Positions 10,813-22,800 of a DNA stretch of 64,000 nt are shown here, piece by piece. The stretch covers positions 11,378,001 to 11,442,000 of the forward strand of contig NC_044009.1 in the NCBI RefSeq assembly GCF_900496995.4. The letters run 5' to 3'. The notes beneath the pieces are model-generated. The model was not told the origin of the DNA. It ran no database searches and saw only the letters and a list, made by a program, of their open reading frames with translations. Numbering within the stretch: position 1 is the stretch's first letter; each line of letters opens with the position of its first letter. The position numbers and the translations under genes are program-made. Source of the DNA: Aquila chrysaetos chrysaetos. Taxonomy: Eukaryota > Chordata > Aves > Accipitriformes > Accipitridae.

Positions 10813-13800
10813 TCACCAACAAAGGCAAAGAAGAACCTCTGCTTTAATGCTTTTGCTTTAAGAAAATTTACACTAATGGAGGTTGGTAATTATAGGAACT
10901 GATATTAGCAGCAGCGCTAGGGTAATTGGAAACTTCTGCTTTCCTAGGTAGTATTTATAGGAGGCTTTATTGGTTGCTTTGATGAAGGTAAGGACTCAAA
11001 CACTGTTGAACAACAGAAAGTCTTACAACACGTTTATTATAAAGCAAAATTCCTTTTCAGCTTGACAAGAAGTATCTGGAGGTGCGTGTCCAAGTGCTAG
11101 GATGGTATTGAGATGTGAGGAAGACTGCTGTTGCACAGCCACAAAGGCTCAAAGACTGCAGCATCTCAAGACTGAGCCAGGCTTTCCATGGCCCAGCAGC
11201 TTTGTCCTACCCAGCACTGCCTGGCAATGAAGCGTTGCTCAGAGATGCCACCAGGCACCAGCACTTGACCGAGGCTTTGTCAGTCATCTGTGCAAGATGG
11301 CCCCATGCTGATATGACCTGGACTGCTCTTCAGAGTATCTATCCGTGAATCTTGGTCGTGTCCAAGCAACCCCTGAAAACATGCTTGGTATCTACTACAG
11401 CACCCAATCTTTAACCTCATCCTAGGACAATGGGGAACAAAGTAAAACAGCTCTCATTTAAAAAAAAAAAATGTAAACAAATTAATTTGATGTATGTCCC
11501 AATTGAGACCAAGCTGCAGCTACCATTAGTAATTTTAAAATTAAAATTAAAAAATTAAATTAAATATTGCATCTATTGCATCACAAGACTTTCCACTACA
11601 GTGTCACGGAATAACATGGATATGATCAAATATAAGAGAAAACTTCCAGAAGCTGCTTACATGCTGATATGAAATGCTCAGTTGCTGAAATTTTCCAAAA
11701 TTAAGACTTATTGGTAAAAACTGGGTTTTGTGGGAAATGAAACAAGGGACGAATCTATTATTACATTCCATCTGCAAACAAAAGCAGGCTTAGAAAGGCC
11801 AGAAACACCCACAAAACAATCCACCCGATTCCCTGTGCCTCCTTGATCTTCCGTGCCTCCAACCGGTACCACAGCTCCCAATGCCGTAAGTGACACCACT
11901 ACATGGAGCTAACAGCGCTCACTGCTTTTAAAGAGATTTCTTAATTTAACTTTCAATTTATGAAGGCATTCTACCATCCTTCAACTCTCATTTTCTCTGA
12001 GCAAATGCAGACCCTGCTTTGCAAAATGTTAAATAAATGGATGTCGCCAAATTATTAAAATTAAAGGCAAGTGCTGAGTTGGCCAAGTGAATCATGGCTG
12101 GAAACCAGCTTCCAAAATTCCCTTAGCAGCTTTCAGATGATTGTGGAAAGACGCCATCAGAGAAAATGCCGTGTCTGCAAGCATCACCTCACCCTGGTAT
12201 GTTTGGAAAGCTTATAGAAAGCCTGTGCCACGGGGAGTGGACCGTGTTCAGATCGTACATCATCCTGCTACCTTCTGGGGGACGGACGAAGCCATTAATC
12301 AATGACAACAGTCGTCCTACTCCATCTTAAACATCCTGAGTTTATCTTTCTCTCTGACTTTCTAGTGACAGAGCATCCTATGAAAATATTTGGACATGCT
12401 TGTTCCTGGGGCTCGCAGGTACACAGCACCTGCCACTGTTCCCTTCTTGCACAAAGCTTTTAGGCAAAGGCTTACTTGAGCCTCGTGGTAACTCACAGCT
12501 TTCGCTAAACATACATTTGATGGGAAATACGGATTTCCAGCATTTTACCTGTAGATTTTCACCACTGTGCAGCGTGTTTGGCTGGCACTTTCTTGGTTTG
12601 GACTTTTAAGTACCTTTTTAGGATAAAGATCGTGGCACATGTGAGCTCCTGGCCAGGCACACTCAAGCTGGCTAATTTTCTGTTGGAAAGAGTCATCATG
12701 CATTTTACAAACACCAGATGCTCGATGATGGGAAAATAAAGCATACTTTCCAGTAAACAAAAGCAGATTTCATTTGTCTCTGAAGCATAAACAACAACAA
12801 CAAAAAAAGTTTAAAAAAGTGCAAAACAGAACAGTACAAGTCAGGCTCATACATATGCATCGGGGGGAAAAAGTGATGAAAGCAGCGGGAAACGCATGTA
12901 CCTGGAGATGGGTTAATGAGCTCCGCAGTGCAACTATGGTCTTGGGGGGCTGCAGCCTCCTTTTCTCTGTGCAGGACTGGCATGGGTGCAGGAGCCGGGC
13001 ACCCCACGTGTTGCCCTGTCTCTCAGGCACACCACAGGTGAGCCACAGATCTCTCATTTTTCTTCCAGGTTGCAACTTGCAGGGGACAGAGAGCTCATTT
13101 GGGAGGGAAGGCAAGCCTGAAGGAGCTGATAGGGGGGAACAACAACAAAAAAATGTTAAACAACTAGGGGCTTCCCCAGCAGTGGCTGGGGGAGTGGAAG
13201 TAAGGCATGCTAGAGGAAATGCTTTGAGACTGCCTGAGATTTACTGCAGTCTTGGTCGGTTCTCATAGCCCAGAGCAAATATTTGAGCATCACACAGTGC
13301 AAGGCAAAATCTTTTCTCTTCCTTGCTGCTGCAGGAAAGGGAACTCCGCATTAGATCTTAAGATAAGATTAATAAGCGTGAGTAATAAGGAAAATGTTGC
13401 AATGCCATTACATAAACCAAAGACAGACTCACCCGTGAGCTCTTCTCCTCAGCCATACATGAAATTCATTGAGAAGTGACCAGAAACCCCAGCCTGTCTA
13501 CTCCAGAAAGAGAACCAAAAGGGGACAGGTTAATAGCATGCAAAATCACAGCTGGAGTCTAGCAGCCCTTTAAACAATTCCATGTTTATTATCCCGAGGT
13601 TTGCAGCTCAGACACACAGATCTCTCCCAGTTGACGATAAATCTCCTGTTCTTTCTAAGCTGCACCACAGAGATGCTATCGCTGACCCCCCACCCAGCAA
13701 GGTTGTGGGTACCAAGATGGGGTGGCTACTGCACAAGCCTGGGGGCAGATGCGCTGGGAGGCAGAAGGCAGAATATTGAGGCTGGAGATGATAGAATTTC

Positions 13801-14815
13801 AAATTAGGGCTTGTTTTGCTTTGGTTTTAATCACCATAATTCCAAACCATTTGATCATTTTCTTCCAGTTTAGGAAAAACTCTCTTTTTGCTTTTAGAGG
13901 GAATGCTGGCACCAGCTCAGACAAACATCTCCCAAGCAAAAATAGCAGGAATCCTAAAAAAGGGATTGTGCCCTTGACTGGAGACAGCTATAGAGACTAA
14001 ATCCTCAGGTACCCAAAATGCTCTTTTTACCACCTGAGCTAAAGAACGCAAACTGTGTAGGTGTTGCAGATGGAACGTGCACATCTGCTAACCCCTAGGA
14101 AGAGCAGAGCAACCATCAGAAGTGCTCGCAGCTTAAGCTTGTACTGAGTTTTCCAATGAAAATGCCGGAAAAAAAGCTAAGTTATAAGAATCAAAATATT
14201 TTGAGGAATTACATCGATTTCAAAGTACTTTCATGCCAGGACAAAGCGAGGAGCTGCATTTCCAGAACTGGGTACAAAGAAAGCAGGAGCAGAAATAAGA
14301 GGTCTAAAGGGCCCTCTTCAATCTGTTTTGAAGGACCAGGTGGAAAGCCAAGAGCTTTGGGCTGCTCTAAGCAGCAGTGGGTGACAGCAGCCACCTTGCA
14401 CTGCCACAACCTGCCACAGCACCCTGAGGAAAGGGCAGGCCAGCACCGCTGAGAGGACGTGCAAGCTTGGAAAAGGGATTTGAAGGGGTGAGAAGAGGCT
14501 CCAGAGGAGGGGGAGCCTCGTCTGAACATTCACCATGGTTTACATTTTGATTTGTCTGCCATATCCCTCCTGAAAATTGTCCAGGGGTGGCAAGGCAGGA
14601 GCTGGCAATGGTGCAGGAAACCACTGCCCAGTCCCTGCCTGCTTGCCTGTAAGCCCCTTGCAGGCAGCACGGTTCTCCGGCCCCCTCCAGTGGCTACAAA
14701 ACGTGCAGAGAAGTCAGCTACAGAGCAGGATTCAGGCTTTTGCAAATCCCATCCCTGCTCTTCGCTACAGAGAGCTGTCCTCCTCCTTCCCATGGCGAAG
14801 CACATAATTAAGCAG
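10813..14815. other. intergenic, no gene recognised
   Basis: No exon or RNA gene was recognised. An AT-rich low-complexity patch of TTAAAA-type repeats lies at 11531-11566. A minus-strand AATAAA lies at about 11034-11039, without a transcript that I can attach to it. The section 11930-12190 is AT-rich and could be a non-coding conserved element, but this cannot be tested here. Confidence 0.5.
11531..11566. repeat. AT-rich low-complexity (TTAAAA)-like
   Basis: The stretch is composed only of A and T, in short TTAAAA and TTAAAT units. Confidence 0.85.
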
Positions 14816-14841
14816 ACAGGCACGCTCTTGCACTAGAACAT

Positions 14842-14847
14842 CTTTAT
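14842..14847 (-). terminator. distal poly(A) signal, candidate for ASB1
   Basis: TTTATT on the + strand reads AATAAA on the minus strand. It is the first canonical AATAAA that I find downstream of the ASB1 stop at 19746, about 4.9 kb away. Past it, in the direction of transcription, comes a GU-containing stretch (GTGCCTGTCTG, about 14815-14825) suitable as a downstream element. Cleavage would fall at about 14820-14832. Assignment to ASB1 rests on strand and order only. Confidence 0.5.
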
Positions 14848-17800
14848 TCAGTTACACATGGATCCAGGCCCACCACAGATACCTCCTATCTGCTCTCAGA
14901 TCTGATCTTGCTGCTGTGCACAATCATTTTACCCTGGGCAAAGCCAACAGACCACTGATGAGCATTTCGTGAAGTGGGACTCTGTCACCTCTACTCTGTC
15001 CTGGGCAGGTTCTTACACTGCTTTCTTCACTGAAGCAGGAAGGGCTAAAGAGCTGCTGTACTCCAAAGGCCAGTTTTGGTTTTAAAAGTGCTTTACTTAA
15101 CTTTGGGGATGGGGGAAAAAAAGAAAAACAAAAAAAAAAACACTTTGACCCAACAGATGGTGTTCTTCTGCCTTTTGCAAAACTCCCCAAAAACAGGAAA
15201 TTACATTTGGGTACCACCATTTCGTGCCCTGGAAATCCCCTATAGCAACAAAGACAAGAAGAAAGCCCACATGAAAAAGACTGCTTTGGATCTGCTTTGC
15301 TTATTCCAGATCTGTTTTGGTTCTTTAACCATTTTCCAAATCTTGTTATCCCATCCCACTCATGCTTATAGCAAGGCCACACAATGCACACTTTATATAT
15401 AATGCACAAATATAATAGGCGTTCTTCAATATAGGGGAGGTACACTGCAGAAATGTTTAATTTCCCACCCATGACTTCACGATACTCATTTGTTATTCAT
15501 GTTAATTGAGCATGTCCCATCGACAACATGATAAAAAGACCTTTACAAAAGAGAATGCTTTGCTACATAGGAGGAAATGGTAAAGTCCCAGTTAAGGCAA
15601 AAATAAATGCTGCTTATATAGTGTGAAGATACAGAATATGCACATATTACTCAGATTTCATATTGGAAGACTGCTGTTTCTGGGATTTAAAAGGACAGGG
15701 ACAGCCAGAGGCTATAGGTTTTGGCCCTACAGGATAGGACACTGTGGTATATGAATATCATGAATCTATTTTGAGATTCATTATTATCTCTCTACAATGA
15801 AAATTCCAGACCTTCTAAGTCTGCGTATTAAACCATTTCACTTAGGCAAAGCTGCATTTATGTAGCTTCAGCAACCAATGTCCACAGGGACTTACTCTAA
15901 CAGTAATCTTTGGACTTACGGCTTAATATTATGCGAGTTGTCCCCCTGAGTTGGACTCCCTTCAAGCCCTCAAGTCAAAAGAAAGACCATCCAGGTTTAA
16001 CACCAAGACCTCTGCAAGGAGGCACAGTCCCTCAGTTAAGATCAGAGTTGGATGGGTAGTCCAGGCAAAATGTCTCCTGCACTTCAAAGCTTTGATTCTG
16101 CAAATGTCCAAGTGATTGACGAACTTCAAGCTTGTTTGCTACTGGGTTGGGAGAACCATCCTTTGACTTGTGGATCAGGGGCTGGAGATATCCATGGTCA
16201 GGGGAATCCTTCGGACTCCACATAAGTTGGATTTGAAGACTCACGTAGTCCTTCAAGCTTGAGGTCAAAAGAACTAGCCATACTCAGAGAGGCCAAAGTC
16301 CCCACCCCCAGTATGGCTTGAGCTTACCAGTGGGACCTACAAAGGAATCATATCAGTACCAGGTATTGACTCGGTGCATGGGAAGAGGGTGCGCTTTCCA
16401 ATTTCACTCATATGGGAGTTACGGTTCTGGGAGGGAGCACAGTTGCTAGACTGGTCAGGGTGCCACTGGCTGGCTATCCATAAACACACTGCAGGACAGT
16501 GCCCAGGCAAGGGCACAACAGTCAACAAACCAAATACCGAAGCATCTATAATTAAAATTGTAACAGGTCATCTGCAGAGGCTTACCTTTAACTATATACT
16601 TGAGTTACATCAGGCACTGAGTTAACAACTAAATTCTCCACATTTCTTTGGGCCATCCTCCATCATTCACACCATGGCGTTTCACCATAGTTCATTCCAG
16701 GTGGAGCCAGCTCTCCCAGAGCATATGCCTTCCACGTCCATCCTACCACCTTCACCCAAAAGGCACTAATGGATGACCAGTTTGCAAAACTGCACAAACA
16801 AGTAAAAATCAAGGGGAAAAAAAGTCAACCCAAAGAAGCTGCTGCCATGGCATTTTCTCAAGACAATCTACCTCGTTTTCTGCCTCTATACACTGGAGCA
16901 AGAGAATATGTTCGGCCTGTGCTCCTGCAAAACATTATGGTTCCACCGGCAAGGTGACAAGAGGCTTTACAACCTGTTTGCATCTTTCAGGCATGTTAAC
17001 ACTTCTATAAAGCAAGCGCACAACTCTCAGGCAACAAGCTTATGGGCTGCCCTGGCCTCCAGCATGGTGAAAACCTAAACCATCTGCAAGCCTGAAAAGG
17101 AAACAGTGCAAAACTGCTGCCTTCTCACCTTGAAAGCATGCCTACAGCTACATATCCTTGCCATTATATCTCACCTGATGCGGGTTTTGAAAGTATCGTT
17201 TGCTTTGGTATCTGAGCACTGAGTGTAACCACCACATTTTAGCCTGTTCTCAGCAGTGCAAATTGTGCCACTTATCCTAAAATCAGTGAGTAGAGCAAGG
17301 TAAGGGGCCAGCCGGACCTTCCAGGTCTGGCCATAGAAATGAAATAACAGGAAACAATCAAAGACTGCATTTTTCCTACCCTTCCTCCTTCTCTGAAAGC
17401 ATCTTGGAAAGGCACGTGTTCTTCAGCAGATAATAAAACATACAAGAAAGTCCATTGTTGCTTATTGAACTCCACCCTAAATACAACCCATAGTGGGAGG
17501 AACAGAAGCTGAACTGTGATTTTGCATTAATGCCTCTGCAAGAAGAACATTTGGTAACTAGTGTCAAGACCTATGGGGCAAGTCCATGGGGCAGCCTTGA
17601 GGATCTGCTCCTATAGTGGCAGGATAGCCAGGGCTGTCGGCCAAAGGCATTTGAAACTGAAATGCAAGGCAGCTTAAACAACCCCACTTCCCTGTTACTG
17701 CAGCGGGTCAAGGAGAGAGCGACCAGAGCTAGATCCCATTCCCAGGAGGGGCTGTCTTACTGTCCTTGCCATCCCATGCTGAACTCAGCTCTCAACAACA

Positions 17801-18600
17801 GGTCCCTAGGCACTAATACCATACAATAAATAAATCCCCAACATCTTTAGGATCACATCTGAAAACATACCCTTGCCAACTCCATGAGCATGGGAAGAAT
17901 ATCTGACAAAGAAAAATTGTCCAAAAAAATCAACTTATAACACAGGGACTAGAAAGAACTTGAATCAGTAAAATAAAAGCAAGTACCAACGTTACCTGAG
18001 TTTTTACCCAAGATCCTGAGGGACCATCATCTCTGTCCTTCTAAAGTTGCTCTTTTGACAATGTTTCCTATACAATGACTACGTTGCTACCGTTAAGGAG
18101 CTGGCTGACCCTGAGATCCCAATGAAAGGCTGTTGACTCACTGCAGAATGACACTCTTCTGTGAGCTTGTGACATGAAGGTAAACAGTAATGTAGAGGCA
18201 CTGGAAATCAAAGGAGCCCAGGCTGCTGGATGCAACATTGCATTTAGAAGCACATAACCTACTAACTCTTCAAGAAAAGACAAAAAGTCCTTTCTTCTCC
18301 CTTTTCCACAATGCTGGTAGAAGCAGTATGCAAACAAAAAGACCTGTTAAGTGGATCTGGGAGCGTTTTCTGTGGTCATACTGCCACTGTGGGATATGGA
18401 GTAAAAGGTAAGTAGGAACTTCCTATTTCTATGTGACTATTTCATTGTCAGCTATTTTACCGGGCCTTCAATAACATCATAATCACTGCAATAATGCAAG
18501 CAGGCAGTCTAGAGATCATTTTGGTGTCTTTTTCTTCATAATCACACAGATATATTCACAGGCATTGCATCAACCACCATCCAGCACAGCAACACAACAG

Positions 18601-18606
18601 TTTAAT
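18601..18606 (-). terminator. proximal poly(A) signal ATTAAA, candidate for ASB1
   Basis: TTTAAT on the + strand reads ATTAAA on the minus strand, about 1.14 kb past the ASB1 stop. The following 40 bases in the sense direction (about 18560-18600) are strongly GU-rich, with TGTTGTGTTGCTGTG and TGGTGGTTGATG. That is the arrangement of an efficient cleavage site. Confidence 0.5.
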
Positions 18607-19745
18607 TTAGCAACCCCTCCACTGTTGCTCCTGGTCACTTCAAATATTCAAACCCATTTTACAGTGAACAGAAGATAAATTTAGCCATTGCTTTTCCAAA
18701 AAGTACCCTAGAAACCTTTCAGGTTCACGTGCTGGCTTCATCTGAGTATCGCAGTCCTTGTCCCACCACCACTGCAGTGGTGACTGAACCATAGGGATCA
18801 CATCCCCACAACAGGCTGCGTAGCTATCAGTTTCCAGAGGTGAAACTACCTTTTCTTCTTCTCTCCATGTTTTCTCATTCGCGCTATGGCAGTGGTCACA
18901 AGACTTGACCCAGTCCCAAGCAGTCGGGAGGAAGACCAGCCAGCCCCTGCCTTGTCCATTACAGTGCTGGAGGGAGAGCCAAGCTGCCACAGCAGATCTG
19001 GTGCTCTGTAGAAATGACTCAGACAGGATAGGATTACATATTCTGCTACTCTCCCATCTGTGCGATGGGGCCTCTACACAAAGAAAGCCAAGTCAGCAGC
19101 TACCTTGCAGCACGTAGAGACACGGATACAATTTCCCAAGTAACACACAGCACTGGACAGGAAACTTGGATGCATTTCACACCAGAAGAGGACAGAAGAA
19201 AATACACCCACTTTTACAGCAGCAATCACAAACTTCATACGGAAGAGAAAGGCCAGGTACTGGCGGCAGAAAGAGAAGAGTGCTGTTGTAAAACCCTTAC
19301 CAATGCAAGGAGAGACTCCCTTGTACACTATAGGAATAGGAAAGGCTTAACTACGGACACTTTCCCCACGCAGAAGTGCCACTGAGACCCAGGGTGTGTG
19401 TAACACAGATCGATAACAGAGGTAGAGTCATAACAGACAGACATATGCTAACGGCTATAGGATATATTGTATTTGCTCATGTAACAGCCACACACACTTA
19501 CCGGCCTCAATGCCCAACCAGTTGCAAACAAGAGATCACCAGTTAGATAACCGGTAACTTAAGAATAGACACACAAAATCACTGCACCCTAAATTTGGAG
19601 AGGAAAATCACAGGGGCAGGGAATTATGTGCACTCCATGAGCAATACAGTATTTCACTGTGGGGGAAGGGTTAGGATTGGCACCTGGCTTTATCAGCGCA
19701 CTCATTTACCAAATCAAACTGTCCCGGAAAGCAGCCAGTTGCCCT

Positions 19746-19879
19746 TTAACTGTGTTCGTGAAGTAAAAATTGTTTAATGGGGTCTGGGATTGGAAGGATA
19801 TGGATCAGATCCAGACGAGATTTGCCAAGTATTCTTCGTACAGCTATGCGGCAGAGAGACAAGAGGCTCCGGGTGCGGC
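19746..19879 (-). CDS. ASB1 coding exon 5 (SOCS box, stop)
   Basis: The acceptor TTCATTGCAG precedes the exon. Its first two bases complete Gly300, begun in exon 4. It encodes residues 301-343, ending QFLLHEHS, and the TAA stop is at 19746-19748. It is easily missed because it is only 134 bp long and has no start codon. The family signature is the L-x3-C BC box followed by LPIPDPIKQFLL. Confidence 0.95.
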
Positions 19880-22800
19880 CTGCAATGAAGAAAGCAGAGA
19901 AAAACTATTGAGGGACAGAGAGAGGAAGAGAGAGGGATAACAGCGCGTAAATTGTGCTGAGCTCTGGCTGACAGCTGAGGAGCCATTTACCCCTTCCAAA
20001 CTCCGAGGCCACGTCCTGCACAGCAACACAAAGGCAGCGCAGGAGAGCTGAGCATGCACAAATCCTCCCTGTCAGGAGGTCAAACCTTTTGGCCAAAGAC
20101 TTGGAGCAACGACAGCTGTCACGCAGGCAGTTTGGAAGGGCAAGCTGGAGACTGCATGGGATTGTGACCATGTAGGCAGTCCCTGCATGACAGGGTTCAA
20201 GAGATCACTGCCAAATCCACACCAGGGGAGGCTGTGAGAGGCTTTATACTGTTCGGATCATTTTAAAATTATGTGGACCTTATTTTTGCTCTAAATCGCC
20301 CACTGGGAAACAACAGCATTGATGACCACCTCGGGCCTTATCCCAACTTTCTTCTGAAGGCTTCTTTTGAGTTCATGGAGAGCTCTTCCAGCACAGGGAC
20401 AAGAGGATGGTGGTGTCCATGTTGATTCAGGAACTGGACCTCCAAGGCACCGCTCCATTATCCTGCATGCTCTACCTGAGGAGTCCCATTTGCCTCCTAA
20501 ACCCAGGCTTAATGGAAACCACCTGCTCCAGCTTATGTGCATCTCTTCTCAGCAGAAGTCCAGGCAGGCTTAAAAACCAGGCATGTGCAAAGCTCAATAA
20601 CTTTGGGTGGGGGCTGGTGGTTGTATCCCACATCCTGAATCCCTTTCGAATTTCTCTGGAGTTCAAGAGGGAAACCCCACTTCCGACCCTGGTGCAAAGC
20701 CCTGGCCTCCACCAGCTGAGCCTGGTGGTTTTACGAGGTGCTGCCCTTGCTGGAACAAGGGTGCGCACTGTATTGATGTTGCTTTTGTTATAAAAAGAAA
20801 GAAATAGCAGGTAAATTTAGGCATGTTCAGGTCTGAGGCTCTGGTTTACTTCTTTTGTAACTTACTTGCTTCCCAGAGGATGTTAAATTTAAAAAGCCAG
20901 CTTTTTCCCACCTTTTTCCACCATCACCACCTGAACTCCCTCCTGCCACTTGCTACCACCATTTGTGGCTTTACTTCCCAAGTAGCCTGTCCAGATTACA
21001 ACTGTCTCTTGGGTCCCTCCCTGGGCCACCCTGCAGAGCACATAGTCACTCAAGAACAGTGAGTGCACATCTGCCTGGCTTTGGAGAACTGGATCCACTG
21101 GATATGCCATAATCCACCTGTGGTTGGCATATACAACACCCAGCTCTGATAGGACCCCACTGCCTAAACCTTGCCTCAGGCTGCTGAGGACATGGTTAGG
21201 CAATGGAGAAGAGCTGAGAGAAAAAGAAAGATAAAAAAGGTCAAGTTACAGACAGAGGTTGGGCTGCTGAGATAGGCATCATTGGTAGCTGAAGAACTCA
21301 AGAGGGAAAACACCCCCTGAACGTCCAAAATGCAACAGAAGAAAAACGGGAGTCTAGCTGGAGGTTTATGGGGAAGCCTTTGGGTTGAGTCATCAGTGTT
21401 GACAGAGCTGGAGGCAGGCAGCAGCTCGGCAACACTAAGGATCCGTGCCAGAGCCGCAGAGGCCAGGCCCACGGTCCTCTCCTGCCTGATGCCTGCCTGG
21501 CCAGCAACAGCTCTTTGGGAGCTATATCAGGGGTGGTAAAGTCATTAACGCTTAGCTTAACAGCTTGTTAAATCCCAGTTATCTTTTTTGTGTGTTAGAA
21601 TTGCTTTACACTTTTAAAGTTAGGTATAACCTGTCTACGTGATCTTTTTGCCTTGGCTGAAGGCACTTGAACAAACAGACCCAAAAGAGGATGGTAACAC
21701 CCACCCTAACAGCTCCTAACTACCAAATAAACTCTCCAAAGAGTTCTCCTGAATCCAGAGCTAGATAAAACCAGTTCCACTTCAGTAAGTCCAAGCCACT
21801 TACCCCTTGCTTCTTTGAACACCTGCAGAGCCTCAGGGTTGACTTTGACCCTTCCCGTGGATTCAACTCCCAAGGCCTCCACTTTCACCAGGTTCAGATC
21901 AGCTCCAAAGTCAATCAAGAGGTGGACGAACGCCGCCTCACAGCCATGACGCAGGACAGCGTCCATCACACAGACCGGGGAGCCCCGGGAGAAGCCTTGG
22001 ATGTTGATGGGCCCGCAGCAGTTAAAATCTGGGTTGGCTCCAGCCTGGAGCAGCAGCCGGAAGCACTGGAGGTTGTGGTAGGCAGCGCTGATGTACAGCG
22101 GGCAGACCACCAGCGTGGTGAGGGGCCGCAGAGAGAGACTGGGGACCCGGGAAGCGAGGTGGTGATTCACATCCACGTCTGCGCCATACCTGGGTGGGGG
22201 AGCGAGAAGAGCAGAGGTTTGGAAACAGGGGCAAACAGCACCACGACTGCAGCCCAGGGTGACAAAATGGCAGGGGATGAGGCTGGAGGACACCCGGAGG
22301 GTGAGCACCCTGCCTGTCTTTGGTACCTCTGGGGCCCACCACCCAAGAACCGCCTATACCTACCCTCAGATGGACCTGGCGGGGCTTCTGAGTGAGGATG
22401 CCGTATCCAGCATGGTCTGATCTTCAAGAAGCAAAGCTGTTTCTCTGCCCGCAACAACCCAGGCTTCAGAGAGAGGAGGAGCAGCTGAGGAACATCTTTC
22501 CTTGCCCTCCTGAAGGATGTGCCAAGCACGGCCTTGGCACAAGGGATGGCTCAGCCCTGAGCCAGCACCATGTAATGCTGGATGCTAATGAGCTGGCTGG
22601 GGAGCCGGGATGTTTCCAAATGACTCAGTTGAAGAGATGCAGTGAAATAACTTCCCCACCAGGATAAAACAGGCCAAAAAGCAATACAGGCAATTGATCT
22701 GACTGTCACAAACAGCAGGGAAATGGAAACGGAAATCTGTGCTCAACAGCAAAACATATATGACAAAATCCTGCTCCCGAAGGAGCTGGGGTGGTTGAAA

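Larger units (their letters stand above)
14825..19745 (-). other. predicted ASB1 3' untranslated region (long form)
   Basis: The stretch between the ASB1 stop codon and the distal AATAAA contains no recognisable coding exon, mobile element or other gene. That is consistent with a single long last exon. If the proximal signal at 18601-18606 is used, the UTR is only about 1.1 kb. Transcript data are needed to know which form exists. Confidence 0.45.

Noticed and set aside
1-14800. TWIST2 exon expected from synteny
   Set aside because: No bHLH coding sequence is present. The gene must lie further left, outside the window.
16769-16957. 62-codon frame starting MDDQFAKLHKQVKIKG
   Set aside because: It looks protein-like at first, but lies on the plus strand inside the predicted ASB1 3' UTR with no supporting flanking signals and no family match.
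21922-22395. 157-codon plus-strand frame
   Set aside because: It is a shadow of ASB1 exon 4 on the opposite strand.
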